A stretch of DNA of 64,000 nt from CAIQJJ01 sp964606085 (GTDB taxonomy: Bacteria > Chloroflexota > Anaerolineae > Anaerolineales > UBA4823), in assembly GCA_964606085.1 (NCBI GenBank), contig CAZSFD010000001.1, positions 1 to 64,000 of the forward strand, written 5' to 3'. Positions 15,804 through 24,995 of this stretch are shown in pieces (the first letter of the stretch is position 1; every line of letters starts with the position of its first letter). The notes beneath the pieces are model-generated. The model was not told the origin of the DNA and made no database searches. It worked only from the letters and a program-made list of their open reading frames with translations. The translations under genes and the position numbers were made by a program.

Positions 15804-17982
15804 ACGTCAATAGATCATGGGTGGTCACACCATTCTTACGGTTGACCAGGAGCGTGTTCATCACTACCCCTTCACTCAGCGGGTCGCGGGAAGAGATCAC
15901 CACCACGGGGATGTCTCGAATGGCATCGTCTTCTTTTTTCTCCAAAAGTACCTGTACCCCATCTTTTTCAGGCATAACCAGATCGAGCAGCATCAGATCA
16001 GGGCGTTCCTGGCGCAAGGCATCCAACGCCTCCTGCCCATTGGCAGCGCGTAACACCCGGCATTGAGGCCGGACGCTGACCAGCACACGTGTGAACAGGC
16101 GCAGCAGATCGGGTTCGTCGTCTACCATCAAAATTTTGCTCTTTGGCCCAGTGAGAAGGCGCGTGCAAACTGTGACCAATGTATCTGGGGCGACTGGTTT
16201 TATCAGGTAGTCCACCACCCCCAGTCGCCGCGCCGCTTCCTCCCGGCCGGGCAGCCAGCAGGTGATGGCGGGCGTTTCGTAGGGCAGATTGGATAGCTCC
16301 TGCATCAGCGCGGGTAGTTCGGCAGGCGAAAGCAGGCGAGAGGTGTTGACAATCAATGCTTGGGATGGGGATTCCTGCAAAGCCGTACGCGCCGCTTGCA
16401 TATCTTGAACAGCCGCGATCTCAACCCCTTCCCAATAGCGCGCCAGCAATTTTTGCAGCGTATCGCCAGCCTCCAGCACCACAAAACGTGGGGTTGTTTC
16501 GCGCAGGGCAACGCTTTCGACGCGTTCGCGCTGTTCGGGCTGTGTATAGGGTGTTACCCAGCGAGCAGCCTGGCTGACCACAGTCGTCAACGGCGTTGGG
16601 GTTTCGATTGGCAGGCTAAAGAAGATGGTCGTACCAATCCCCAGGGTGCTTTCCAGCCCGATCTCGCCGCCGTGCATCTCCACAAAGCGTTTGCTGATGC
16701 TCAACCCCAGGCCGCTACCCCCATGACGACGGCGGATAGAGGTATCCGCCTGTTGAAACGGGGCGAACAGGCGCGCCTGATCCTCCGGGGCGATTCCCGG
16801 CCCGGTGTCAGCCACGCTCAAGACCAGGGTTTGATCTTTCTGTTCCACTCGCACACGAACCCCGCCCTTCTCCGTGAAGCGCCCGGCGTTGCTGAGCAGG
16901 TTGATGAGTACCTGACGGATACGGGTGCGGTCGCAATACAGCCGCGGCAAATCCGCGGGAATGTCCATGTTCAGGTACAGCTTTTTCGACTCGAACAACG
17001 GTCGTACCGAACCAGCCGCCGCCTCCACAAGTTCGGCGATACTTGTTTTCTTTTTGACGATGGCCATTTTACCGGCATCCACCTGGCTCAGATCAAGCAC
17101 ATCATCCACCAGGCGCGCCAGGTGAGCGCTGTTGCGTTGTATCGTGCGAATATCGGCCAGCAACGCCGGTGGAATCTGGGACCCATAGACCTTCGGATTT
17201 TGTGTGATCATCTCACTGAAGCCGATGATCATATTCAAGGGCGTACGCAGTTCATGGCTGACATTGGCGACAAAGGTCTCTTTGGCTTGGCGCGCCTCAT
17301 CTGCGACAGCCTGCAATGCTTTGAAACGATCCATCAGGCGGGCGAATTCCTGATTGGCATGCAGCAAATCTTCCTGGCTCTGGCGAAGTTGTAGGCGCTG
17401 CTGGCGGGCTTCATCCAGTTCTTGGCGCGCCTGTATATAGTTGCGATAATACATACGCAGGCTATCCACAAAAAAATAACGCAACACGATGCCCAATCCA
17501 AAGGCCAAGACCAGGCTGGCCGCGATCGGCCCCAACAAAGGGCGGAGGGCGAGCAGAACTGGCAGCAAGACCGCTAAGCCAAGCGTCACGCTGGCTATTA
17601 AAACCACCCCAACCAGCCCTGCCAGTTCGCCAAAAAGTACACACACCACCAGCACGAGCAAGCTATACAGCATCCCGGCCAACGGTTGTTGGTAAGCTAC
17701 CACAGAAACCCCTATCAAAAGAGTTGTCCCCGTCACCCAAATGATCGCACTTTGGAAGAGATGCTTCTCCAAACCCCACAACGTCAGGCCACTTGCGCCG
17801 AACACCAGCAGCAGCGCCAACCCATCGTAACCGAGTAACCGCTGCGGATCGAGCGCGAAGATGAGTATTTGCCAGGCAAGACAGACTCCCCCTGTGATGA
17901 GAACGATTGCACGCAAGGCATCTTGCTGAAAATCGGCAATGGAAAAATCTGTATTCGGCGAGAAATGAGATGGGTGATTCAT
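15724..17982 (-). CDS. Membrane hybrid histidine kinase (copy 2)
   Basis: A 752-residue paralog of the kinase at 3800-6040. About six to seven membrane helices fill the first ~180 residues, followed by a coiled coil rich in Gln/Arg (EARQQRLQLRQSQEDLLHA). HisKA has the phosphoacceptor in ANVSHELRTPLNMI; HATPase_c has LINLLSNAGRF, VADTGPGIAPED and GGSGLGLSISKRF. The C-terminus has one degenerate receiver-like region and one intact receiver (ILMVDDEPD, LLDLVMPEKDG). In copy 1 the matching receiver is less well kept. ATG 17982 was chosen because it aligns with the start of the paralog; two earlier in-frame ATGs (17997, 17994) cannot be excluded. It converges on the HTH/receiver gene, its probable signalling partner. 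Confidence 0.88.
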   Translation of the reverse strand: MNHPSHFSPNTDFSIADFQQDALRAIVLITGGVCLAWQILIFALDPQRLLGYDGLALLLVFGASGLTLWGLEKHLFQSAIIWVTGTTLLIGVSVVAYQQPLAGMLYSLLVLVVCVLFGELAGLVGVVLIASVTLGLAVLLPVLLALRPLLGPIAASLVLAFGLGIVLRYFFVDSLRMYYRNYIQARQELDEARQQRLQLRQSQEDLLHANQEFARLMDRFKALQAVADEARQAKETFVANVSHELRTPLNMIIGFSEMITQNPKVYGSQIPPALLADIRTIQRNSAHLARLVDDVLDLSQVDAGKMAIVKKKTSIAELVEAAAGSVRPLFESKKLYLNMDIPADLPRLYCDRTRIRQVLINLLSNAGRFTEKGGVRVRVEQKDQTLVLSVADTGPGIAPEDQARLFAPFQQADTSIRRRHGGSGLGLSISKRFVEMHGGEIGLESTLGIGTTIFFSLPIETPTPLTTVVSQAARWVTPYTQPEQRERVESVALRETTPRFVVLEAGDTLQKLLARYWEGVEIAAVQDMQAARTALQESPSQALIVNTSRLLSPAELPALMQELSNLPYETPAITCWLPGREEAARRLGVVDYLIKPVAPDTLVTVCTRLLTGPKSKILMVDDEPDLLRLFTRVLVSVRPQCRVLRAANGQEALDALRQERPDLMLLDLVMPEKDGVQVLLEKKEDDAIRDIPVVVISSRDPLSEGVVMNTLLVNRKNGVTTHDLLTFIQMTSQLLTPSAERNDLKPPKNLPD

Positions 17983-18100
17983 GCGGCAACCCATCATCTC
18001 ATGAGATATGGCTAAACTGCAACCAGTACATCATACGGTTTCTCCTAAGATTGGGATTGGACGTATGATACCAGCTTGAGCGAAAGCTGCACAACCTTCA

Positions 18101-18154
18101 CAAACCAATACCGCCCTGATCATCTCCTTCGATGACCAGGGCGGTATTGGTTTG
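18101..18154 (-). terminator. Strong stem-loop after gltD
   Basis: Arms CAAACCAATACCGCCCTG (18101-18118) and CAGGGCGGTATTGGTTTG (18137-18154) pair over 18 bases, then one mismatch and five more pairs around the loop TCCTTC. It is 17 bases beyond the gltD stop on the minus strand. No long U-run follows, so it may be a bidirectional or Rho-aided end. Confidence 0.7.
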
Positions 18155-18171
18155 CTATTGAAGTGCAACCA

Positions 18172-19656
18172 TCACGCCAACTGCGTATTGCCCATCAAAT
18201 AGCGGTCACATTCCCGCGCCGCCCCGCGCCCTTCGTTGATCGCCCACACCACCAGGCTTTGACCGCGGCGCATGTCACCGGCGGCAAACACGCCCGGCAG
18301 GCTGGTAGCGAACTTGCCATAGTCAGCTTTGGCGTTGCTGCGCGGGTCGCGTTCCACGTTGAGGGCGGCCAGCAGGGTATCTTCGGGGCCGAGGAAGCCC
18401 ATGGCCAGCAGCACCAGTTGGGCGGGGATGGTCTGCTCGGTGCCGGGGATCGGCTGCGGCCCAAAACGCCCATTGGCATCTTTTTTCCATTCCACCTGCA
18501 CCGTTTCGACCGCCGATACATTCCCATCCTCATCACCGATGAATTTTTTGGCGGTGATGTCGTAGATGCGCGGGTCGTGGCCGTAGAGGGCGGCGTATTC
18601 TTCCTGGCCGTAGTCCACGCGGAAAATTTTGGGCCATTCGGGCCAGGGGTTGTCGGGCTGGCGCGTGTCGGGGGGCCTATCGAGGATTTCGAGCTGCACC
18701 AGGCCCTTGCAGCCGTGCCGCAGCGAGGTACCCACGCAGTCGGTGCCGGTGTCGCCGCCGCCGATGACGATCACGTCTTTGCCTTCAGCGGAGATGAAGG
18801 GGGATTGACCCTTGCCTTCATCCAACACATTTTGGGTGTTGCCGCGCAGGAAATCCATGGCAAAGTAGATGCCTTTCAGCTCGCGGCCCTCAATCGGCAG
18901 GTCGCGCGGTTTGGTCGCTCCGCCGCACAGCACCACAGCATCAAATTCTTGCAGGAGCTTTTCGGCGGGATAATCTTTGCCGACCTCGGTGTTGACGATA
19001 AACGTGACGCCCTCGGCGGCCATCTGATCGACGCGCCGCAGCACCACGCGCTTATCGAGCTTCATATTGGGGATGCCGTACATCAGCAGGCCGCCCACGC
19101 GGTCGGCGCGCTCGAACACCGTCACCCAATGTCCGGCCTGGTTGAGCTGGTCGGCGCAGGCCAGCCCCGCCGGGCCAGAACCGACCACGGCCACCTTCTT
19201 GCCGGTGCGTTCGACCGGCGAGTGCGGGATGATCCAGCCTTCTTCGTAGCCGCGTTCGATGATGGCGTATTCGATGTTCTTGATCGTCACGGCAGGTTGA
19301 ATCATGCCCAACGTACATGAGCCTTCGCATGGGGCGGGGCAAACACGCCCGGTGAACTCGGGGAAGTTGTTGGTTTTGAGCAGGCGTTCGAGCGCCTGAT
19401 GCCACAGGCCGCGGTAGACGAGGTCGTTCCATTCGGGGATCAGGTTGTTGATCGGGCAGCCGGAGGCCATGCCGCTGATCAGTTTGCCGGTGTGGCAGAA
19501 GGGGATGCCGCAATCCATACAGCGCGCACCCTGCGTTTGCAGCTTCTCGACCGAAAAGTGTTCGTGAAACTCCAACCAGTCGCCCAGGCGTTCCACCGGT
19601 GGGCGGTCGGACGGCAGTTCACGGGGATATTCCATAAAGCCAGTAGGTTTTGCCAT
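18172..19656 (-). CDS. gltD: Glutamate synthase small subunit
   Basis: The beta subunit of glutamate synthase: it takes electrons from NAD(P)H through FAD and passes them to the large subunit for making glutamate from 2-oxoglutarate and glutamine-derived ammonia. It has 494 residues. The N-terminal iron-sulfur Cys motifs are seen in ARCMDCGIPFCHTG, SGCPINN and RVCPAPCEGSCTLG. The FAD-binding GSGPAGLACADQL and NAD(P)H-binding VIGGGDTGTDCVGT are present, and MGFLGPE and GVFAAGDMRRGQSLVVWAI lie near the C-terminus. ATG 19656 has GGGAAG six bases upstream; the frame stays open to 19692 but without such a site. It is the second gene after gltB, separated by a 102-base gap with a palindromic repeat. 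Confidence 0.96.
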   Translation of the reverse strand: MAKPTGFMEYPRELPSDRPPVERLGDWLEFHEHFSVEKLQTQGARCMDCGIPFCHTGKLISGMASGCPINNLIPEWNDLVYRGLWHQALERLLKTNNFPEFTGRVCPAPCEGSCTLGMIQPAVTIKNIEYAIIERGYEEGWIIPHSPVERTGKKVAVVGSGPAGLACADQLNQAGHWVTVFERADRVGGLLMYGIPNMKLDKRVVLRRVDQMAAEGVTFIVNTEVGKDYPAEKLLQEFDAVVLCGGATKPRDLPIEGRELKGIYFAMDFLRGNTQNVLDEGKGQSPFISAEGKDVIVIGGGDTGTDCVGTSLRHGCKGLVQLEILDRPPDTRQPDNPWPEWPKIFRVDYGQEEYAALYGHDPRIYDITAKKFIGDEDGNVSAVETVQVEWKKDANGRFGPQPIPGTEQTIPAQLVLLAMGFLGPEDTLLAALNVERDPRSNAKADYGKFATSLPGVFAAGDMRRGQSLVVWAINEGRGAARECDRYLMGNTQLA

Positions 19657-19680
19657 AGCATACTTCCCAAAATTTTTTAC

Positions 19681-19744
19681 CACAAAGGACACGAAGGTTC
19701 ACAAAGGGGAAAGCCGTTTTTATTTTCCTTCGTGTTCCTTTGTG
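19681..19744. repeat. Inverted repeat in the gltB-gltD gap
   Basis: The arms CACAAAGGACACGAAGG (19681-19697) and CCTTCGTGTTCCTTTGTG (19727-19744) are complementary except for one extra base. The sequence resembles the CCACAAAGGACACGAAGG-type dispersed intergenic repeats found in many bacterial genomes. It occupies most of the gap inside the gltBD operon. Confidence 0.65.
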
Positions 19745-19758
19745 CCCTTTGTGGTGAA

Positions 19759-22700
19759 TCAGTTCCCACTTACCCGAGTTTTGTCGTTTTTGTTTAGCTC
19801 GAAGGCGGCCATCACGGCTTCGTCGCCGCTCAAGCCCTGGGCCAGCACATCTTTGAAGGCTTGCAGCACGCGCTCGTAATCTTTGGGCAGCACCTTGACG
19901 AAGCGCGATTGCAGCTCCTCCCAGTTTTCCATAATGTAGCTAGCGCGCTTGCTGCCAGTGGCCTCAGCGTGATTGCGGATCAACGCCTGCACTTCGGCCA
20001 CGTCTTCGGCGGCTTCGAGCGGGTACAGGTTGACCATTTCGGGGTTGCAGCGGGCGGCGAAGTTGCCGTCTTCGTCGAACACATAGGCGATGCCGCCCGA
20101 CATGCCCGCCGCAAAGTTGCGCCCGGTGCGTCCGAGAACAACCACGCGCCCGCCGGTCATGTATTCGCAGCCGTGATCGCCCACGCCTTCGACCACCGCT
20201 TTCACGCCGCTGTTGCGCACGCAGAAACGCTCACCCGCCACGCCGCGAATGTAGGCCTCGCCGCCGGTGGCCCCGTAAAAGGCCACATTGCCAATGATGA
20301 TGTTCTCCTCCGGCAGGAAGGTGGCGGCTTCGGGCGGATACACGATCATCTTGCTGCCCGAAAGGCCCTTGCCGATGTAATCGTTCGAGTCGCCTTCGAG
20401 GATCAGCGTCATGCCCTGGGGGGTAAATGCGCCAAAGCTCTGGCCGGCCGACCCCTGGAAGCGCAGGCGGATGGTATCTTCGGGCAGGCCGGCGCTGCCG
20501 TAGCGGCGGCTGATTTCGCTGCCGACGATGGTTCCCACCGTGCGATGGATGTTGCGGATCGGCAGCGTGGCCTCGACCTTTTCTTGCTTGTAGATCGCCG
20601 GGCGGCACAGGTCGAGCAATACCTGGTGGTCGAGCGAATTTTTGATGCCATGATCTTGCTTCACCCGGCAGTGATTGCCACCTTCGGAATCGTCCACGCG
20701 GTACAGAATTTCGGAGAAATCGAGCGTGCGCGCTTTCCAGTGGTCAATGGCGGGGCGCATCTCCAGACAATCGGAGCGGCCCACCATCTCGTCAATGGTG
20801 CGGAAGCCCAATTGGGCCATGAACTCGCGCAATTCCTGGGCAATGAAGCGCATGAAGTTGACCACATACTGCGGGTCGCCGCTGAAGTTTTTGCGTAATT
20901 CGGGGTTTTGCGTGGCGATGCCGGTTGGGCAGGTATCGAGGTGACACACACGCATCATCACACAGCCGAGCGCCACCAATGGCCCGGTGGCAAAGCCAAA
21001 CTCCTCGGCGCCGAGCAGCGCGGCGATAGCGACATCGCGCCCGGTCTTCAGTTGGCCGTCGGTCTCGACCACAATGCGGTCGCGCAGGTTGTTGAGGACG
21101 AGCGTCTGGTGGGTTTCGGCCAGGCCGAGTTCCCACGGCAGGCCGGCATGTTTGATGCTGCTGACCGGCGAAGCGCCTGTGCCGCCGTCGTAACCGCTGA
21201 TCAGCACCACATCGGCATGGCCCTTGGCCACACCCGCCGCCACCGTGCCAACGCCCACTTCGGAAACCAGCTTGACGTTGATGCGGGCGGCGCGGTTGGC
21301 GTTTTTCAGGTCGTAGATCAGTTCGGCCAGGTCTTCGATGGAATAAATATCGTGGTGCGGGGGCGGCGAAATCAGGCCCACGCCGGGCGTGGAGTGGCGC
21401 ACCTGGGCAATCCACGGATACACCTTGCGCCCCGGCAGTTGACCGCCTTCGCCGGGCTTGGCCCCTTGCGCCATCTTGATTTGCAGTTCTTCGGCGTTGA
21501 CGAGGTACTCGCTGGTCACGCCAAAACGAGCGGAAGCCACCTGCTTGATGGCGCTCTTTTTCGAGTCGCCGTTGGGCAGCGGTTTGAAGCGCTCGGGGTC
21601 TTCGCCGCCTTCGCCGGTGTTGCTCTTGCCGCCGATGCGGTTCATGGCAATCGCCAGGCTCTCGTGCGCTTCCTTGCTGATCGAGCCGTAGCTCATCGCC
21701 CCGGTCTTGAAGCGGCGGCAGATGGCTTCGACGGGTTCCACATTTTCCAACGGGATGGGTTGGCGCACCTGTTTGAACTGGAACAGGCTGCGCAGGGTGG
21801 CCTTGCGGGCCAGTTCGTCGTTGATCAGGCGGGAGTATTCTTTGAATGCCGCGTAATCGTCGGTGCGGCAGGCTTTTTGCAGCATGGCGATGGTTTCAGG
21901 GTTGAACAGGTGATGCTCGCCATCGGCGCGCCATTTGTATTCGCCGCCGGTGGGCAGCGTGGCAGCGTATTCCTGGCGAGGCGGGAAACCGCGGGCGTGG
22001 CGCATTTCGGCTTCGTGGGCAATCGTGTCGAGGTCAATGCCGCCCAGCCTCGAAGGCGTGCCGGTGAAGTATTCGTCAATCACCCGCTGCGAGATGCCCA
22101 CCGCCTCGAAAATCTGTGCGCCGCAGTAGCTCTGGATGGTCGAGATGCCCATCTTCGAGGTCGTCTTGACCACGCCTTTGATGGCAGCCTTGACGTAATT
22201 TTTGTGCGCTTGCTCCTGGGTGACGTTTTTGACCAGCCCTTGCGTGATCATGTCTTCGAGCGTTTCGTAGGCCAGGTAGGGGTTGATGGCAGTCGCGCCA
22301 AAGCTGACCAGGGCGGCGAAGTGATGGACTTCGCGCGGCTCGCCGCTTTCGAGGATCAAGGCCACCTGGGTGCGTGTGCCCTGGCGCACGAGGTGCTGGT
22401 GCAGGCCCGAAACGGCCAGCAGCGCCGGGATCGGGGCATGCGCGGCGTCTATCTCCCGATCCGACAGAATCAACAGGTTGATGCCGCGGGCAATGGCCTG
22501 GTCGGCATCGTTGAACAGATCACGCATGGCCTGTTCGAGGCCGGGGCCGTCGCTTCCGGCGGGGAAGAGGATCGGCAGCGTCTTGGTGATGAAGCCGGCC
22601 ATGCGGGTGTAGCGGATTTGGGCCAGTTCTTCGTTGGTGAGGATGGGGTAATCGAGGCGAATCTGGTGGCAGCTTTGCGGGGCGGGGTGCAGCAGGTCGC

Positions 22701-24381
22701 TCTCCGCGCCGACGAAAACTTCGGTGGCAACGACCAGTTCCTCGCGGATGGCGTCAATGGGCGGGTTCGTCACCTGGGCGAAAAGTTGCTTGAAGTAGTT
22801 GTAGAGCAGTTTGGGTTGGTCAGACAGGACAGCCAGCGGGGTATCGGTGCCCATCGAGCCGACCGGTTCAATCGCATTTTCCCCCATTGGCCCGATGATC
22901 ATGCGGGTATCTTCTTCGGTGTAGCCGAAGGCCTGCTGGCGCTGCAACACCGAAGCGTGATCGGTCTGCGGCACCTGCTCTGGCCTGGCCTTGGGCAGGT
23001 CGTCGAGACAGACCTGGTACTTGAGCAGCCAGTCGCGGTAGGGATGCTCATTGGCGATTTGCTGTTTGATTTCTTCATCGCTGATGATGCGGCCTTGCTG
23101 CGTATCTACCAGCAGCATTTTGCCCGGTTCCAGGCGGCCTTTGTAGGCGATGTTTTCGGGCGGGATTTCGAGCACGCCCACTTCGGAGGCCAGCACGAGC
23201 AGGCCGTCTTTGGTGACGTAGTAGCGGGCCGGGCGCAGGCCGTTGCGGTCGAGGGTAGCGCCGGCCACGATGCCATCGGTGAAGGCCATGGCCGCCGGGC
23301 CGTCCCACGGCTCCATCAGGTTGGCATGAAACTCGTAGAAGGCGCGCTTATCGTCGGACATGCTGTCGTGGCGCGACCAGGGTTCGGGGATCATCATCAT
23401 CATCACGTGCGGCAGCGAGCGCCCGGCCAGCGTGAGAAATTCGACGACGTTATCGAACATGGCCGAGTCGGAGCCGTCAGGCTGGATGATCGGCAGGACT
23501 TTCTTCATATCTTTGCCGAACAAGGGCGAATTGAGCATATTTTCCTGGGCGCGCATCCAGTTGACGTTGCCGCGCAGGGTGTTGATTTCGCCGTTGTGGA
23601 TGATGTAGCGATAGGGGTGGGCGCGTTCCCAACTGGGGAAGGTGTTGGTGCTGAAGCGCGAGTGGATCAGCGCCAGGGCGCTGGCCATATCGGGGTCATA
23701 CAGGTCGGTGAAGTAGCCCTGCACCTGGTCGGAGACGAACATGCCTTTATAGATGATGGTCTTGTACGACAGGCTGCACACGTAGAAAAACTCGCTGCCT
23801 TCCAGCCGCCCGCCGTAACGGATTTCTTTTTCGGCGCGCTTGCGGATGACGTAGAGCTTGCGCTCGAAGTCCATGTCATCATCAATGGCGGGATTGCGGG
23901 CGATGAAGACCTGGCGCATCACCGGCTCGGAACGTTTGGCGGTCTCGCCCAGGTCGGTGTTGTTGGTGGGAACGCTGCGCCAGCCCAACACGCGCTGCCC
24001 TTCGGCGGCGACGATTTTCTCGAAGTGCATTTCGCACACGCGGCGGTGCTTCACATCGGGCGGCAGGAAGATCATGCCGACGCCATATTGCCCATAAGCG
24101 GGCAGGGTGATGCCGCGTTCGGCAGCTTTCTTGACCAGAAAGGCGTGCGGCGTTTGAATCAGGATACCAGCGCCATCGCCGGAGTTGGGTTCAGCGCCGC
24201 GCGCGCCGCGGTGAGTCAGGTTGAGCAGCACGGTGAGCGCCTGGCGCACAAGCTGGTTGGACTTTTGTCCGTTGACGTTAATGACCATGCCGGTGCCGCA
24301 GGCTTCGTGTTCGAAGCGGGGGTCGTACAAGCCCTGCTTGGGCGGCAGGCCAATGGGGGGGGTCTGGGGGACCTGGGACAT
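19759..24381 (-). CDS. gltB: Glutamate synthase large subunit
   Basis: The alpha subunit of glutamate synthase, 1540 residues, the normal length. Domains in order: an N-terminal class II glutamine amidotransferase with the nucleophile Cys in HEACGTGMV (residue 28, probably exposed by propeptide removal), a central domain, the FMN-binding synthase barrel (GEGGEDPERF, AQGAKPGEGGQLPG, LISPPPHHDIYSIEDL, SGYDGGTGASP) with the 3Fe-4S Cys cluster in CHLDTCPTGIA, and the C-terminal beta-helix (GDHGCEYMTGGRVVVLG). The start at 24381 has AAGGAGAG upstream. It is the first gene of the gltBD unit. The complementary strand contains a 1190-codon open frame that I regard as a codon-bias artefact. Confidence 0.97.
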   Translation of the reverse strand: MSQVPQTPPIGLPPKQGLYDPRFEHEACGTGMVINVNGQKSNQLVRQALTVLLNLTHRGARGAEPNSGDGAGILIQTPHAFLVKKAAERGITLPAYGQYGVGMIFLPPDVKHRRVCEMHFEKIVAAEGQRVLGWRSVPTNNTDLGETAKRSEPVMRQVFIARNPAIDDDMDFERKLYVIRKRAEKEIRYGGRLEGSEFFYVCSLSYKTIIYKGMFVSDQVQGYFTDLYDPDMASALALIHSRFSTNTFPSWERAHPYRYIIHNGEINTLRGNVNWMRAQENMLNSPLFGKDMKKVLPIIQPDGSDSAMFDNVVEFLTLAGRSLPHVMMMMIPEPWSRHDSMSDDKRAFYEFHANLMEPWDGPAAMAFTDGIVAGATLDRNGLRPARYYVTKDGLLVLASEVGVLEIPPENIAYKGRLEPGKMLLVDTQQGRIISDEEIKQQIANEHPYRDWLLKYQVCLDDLPKARPEQVPQTDHASVLQRQQAFGYTEEDTRMIIGPMGENAIEPVGSMGTDTPLAVLSDQPKLLYNYFKQLFAQVTNPPIDAIREELVVATEVFVGAESDLLHPAPQSCHQIRLDYPILTNEELAQIRYTRMAGFITKTLPILFPAGSDGPGLEQAMRDLFNDADQAIARGINLLILSDREIDAAHAPIPALLAVSGLHQHLVRQGTRTQVALILESGEPREVHHFAALVSFGATAINPYLAYETLEDMITQGLVKNVTQEQAHKNYVKAAIKGVVKTTSKMGISTIQSYCGAQIFEAVGISQRVIDEYFTGTPSRLGGIDLDTIAHEAEMRHARGFPPRQEYAATLPTGGEYKWRADGEHHLFNPETIAMLQKACRTDDYAAFKEYSRLINDELARKATLRSLFQFKQVRQPIPLENVEPVEAICRRFKTGAMSYGSISKEAHESLAIAMNRIGGKSNTGEGGEDPERFKPLPNGDSKKSAIKQVASARFGVTSEYLVNAEELQIKMAQGAKPGEGGQLPGRKVYPWIAQVRHSTPGVGLISPPPHHDIYSIEDLAELIYDLKNANRAARINVKLVSEVGVGTVAAGVAKGHADVVLISGYDGGTGASPVSSIKHAGLPWELGLAETHQTLVLNNLRDRIVVETDGQLKTGRDVAIAALLGAEEFGFATGPLVALGCVMMRVCHLDTCPTGIATQNPELRKNFSGDPQYVVNFMRFIAQELREFMAQLGFRTIDEMVGRSDCLEMRPAIDHWKARTLDFSEILYRVDDSEGGNHCRVKQDHGIKNSLDHQVLLDLCRPAIYKQEKVEATLPIRNIHRTVGTIVGSEISRRYGSAGLPEDTIRLRFQGSAGQSFGAFTPQGMTLILEGDSNDYIGKGLSGSKMIVYPPEAATFLPEENIIIGNVAFYGATGGEAYIRGVAGERFCVRNSGVKAVVEGVGDHGCEYMTGGRVVVLGRTGRNFAAGMSGGIAYVFDEDGNFAARCNPEMVNLYPLEAAEDVAEVQALIRNHAEATGSKRASYIMENWEELQSRFVKVLPKDYERVLQAFKDVLAQGLSGDEAVMAAFELNKNDKTRVSGN

Positions 24382-24448
24382 CGTTTCTCTCCTTACAAAT
24401 CCAGAGATTTACCGATAAAAAGGCGAAATCTTAAGCCGATAACCCCCG

Positions 24449-24477
24449 TTTATATCAGCCTTTCAGCAAATCTTGAA
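24449..24477 (-). promoter_or_regulatory. Probable gltB promoter
   Basis: On the minus strand an extended -10 box TGATATAAA (24457-24449) lies about 70 bases before the gltB start. A weak -35 (TTCAAG, 24477-24472) is 17 bases upstream. The rest of the 24382-24660 gap shows no gene. Confidence 0.4.
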
Positions 24478-24594
24478 TAGTAGAAATAGACGAAATAATG
24501 AGAGTGTGTTCTGGATGGGTTGTGGTGAGGATAGTAGGGTGATTTTAGGAGCGAAAGAGGAAGCTGTCTATTACCCGAACGGGGCATATTTGCT

Positions 24595-24623
24595 TTGACA
24601 AAGCCCCTCGCATAAGGTAAACT
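24595..24623 (+). promoter_or_regulatory. Strong sigma-70-like promoter
   Basis: TTGACA (24595-24600) and TAAACT (24618-24623) have an optimal 17-base spacer. The predicted start near 24630 gives a leader of about 31 bases before the small gene at 24661, with GTGAGG as its ribosome site. Confidence 0.6.
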
Positions 24624-24660
24624 CACTGCGCTTTTTTCCCTGATATGTTGTGAGGCCAAT

Positions 24661-24882
24661 ATGGTGCAGTTACTTGAGAAGGCTATCGCTGAGATTGCAA
24701 AGCTGCCAGAGCAAGAACAAAACGATTTTGCCCAATGGATTTTGGACGCACTGGCAGCGGCAATGCGCTGGAAGGAATCGTTTGAAGCAACGCAGACTGT
24801 TTTGGAACAGTTGGCAGAACAGCTTGAACATCGGCAAGGAAAAACCCGTCGGTTGACGCTTGAAAATTCGGGGATAGTGTAG
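24661..24882 (+). CDS. Small antitoxin-like helical protein
   Basis: A 73-residue, mainly helical acidic protein beginning MVQLLEKAIAEIAKLPEQEQ, followed by NDFAQWILDALAAAMRW. This xxAxxxxAKLPEEEQDxxAxWxL pattern is common in small proteins encoded next to RelE/BrnT-type toxins, so an antitoxin role is possible. No toxin gene adjoins it: downstream is a palindrome and then the adenosine kinase-like gene. It has its own strong promoter. Its TAG stop lies inside the palindromic repeat at 24879-24904, so the present C-terminus may have been set by that repeat. The function is unproven. Confidence 0.6.
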   Translation: MVQLLEKAIAEIAKLPEQEQNDFAQWILDALAAAMRWKESFEATQTVLEQLAEQLEHRQGKTRRLTLENSGIV

Positions 24883-24904
24883 CGCAGGATTAATCCTGCG
24901 CTAC
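24879..24904. repeat. 26-bp perfect palindrome carrying a stop codon
   Basis: GTAGCGCAGGATT (24879-24891) and AATCCTGCGCTAC (24892-24904) are exact complements with no spacer. The TAG stop of the small gene before it lies in the first arm. It may act as a terminator, but it looks like a dispersed palindromic element. Confidence 0.8.
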
Positions 24905-24995
24905 GGTTTGTCACCCAACGACCGAAATAAACCAGGCATTTCTCCAGAGTGGGTAGCCTGAACCAAATTACCTGTTAGAAAAGAGACAACAAGGC

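Noticed and set aside
20908..24480. 1190-codon open frame on the strand opposite gltB
   Set aside because: The antisense frame of a GC-rich, codon-biased gene stays open by chance. Its product is rich in Ala/Val/His/Gly with no recognisable motif, while gltB on the other strand is fully conserved.
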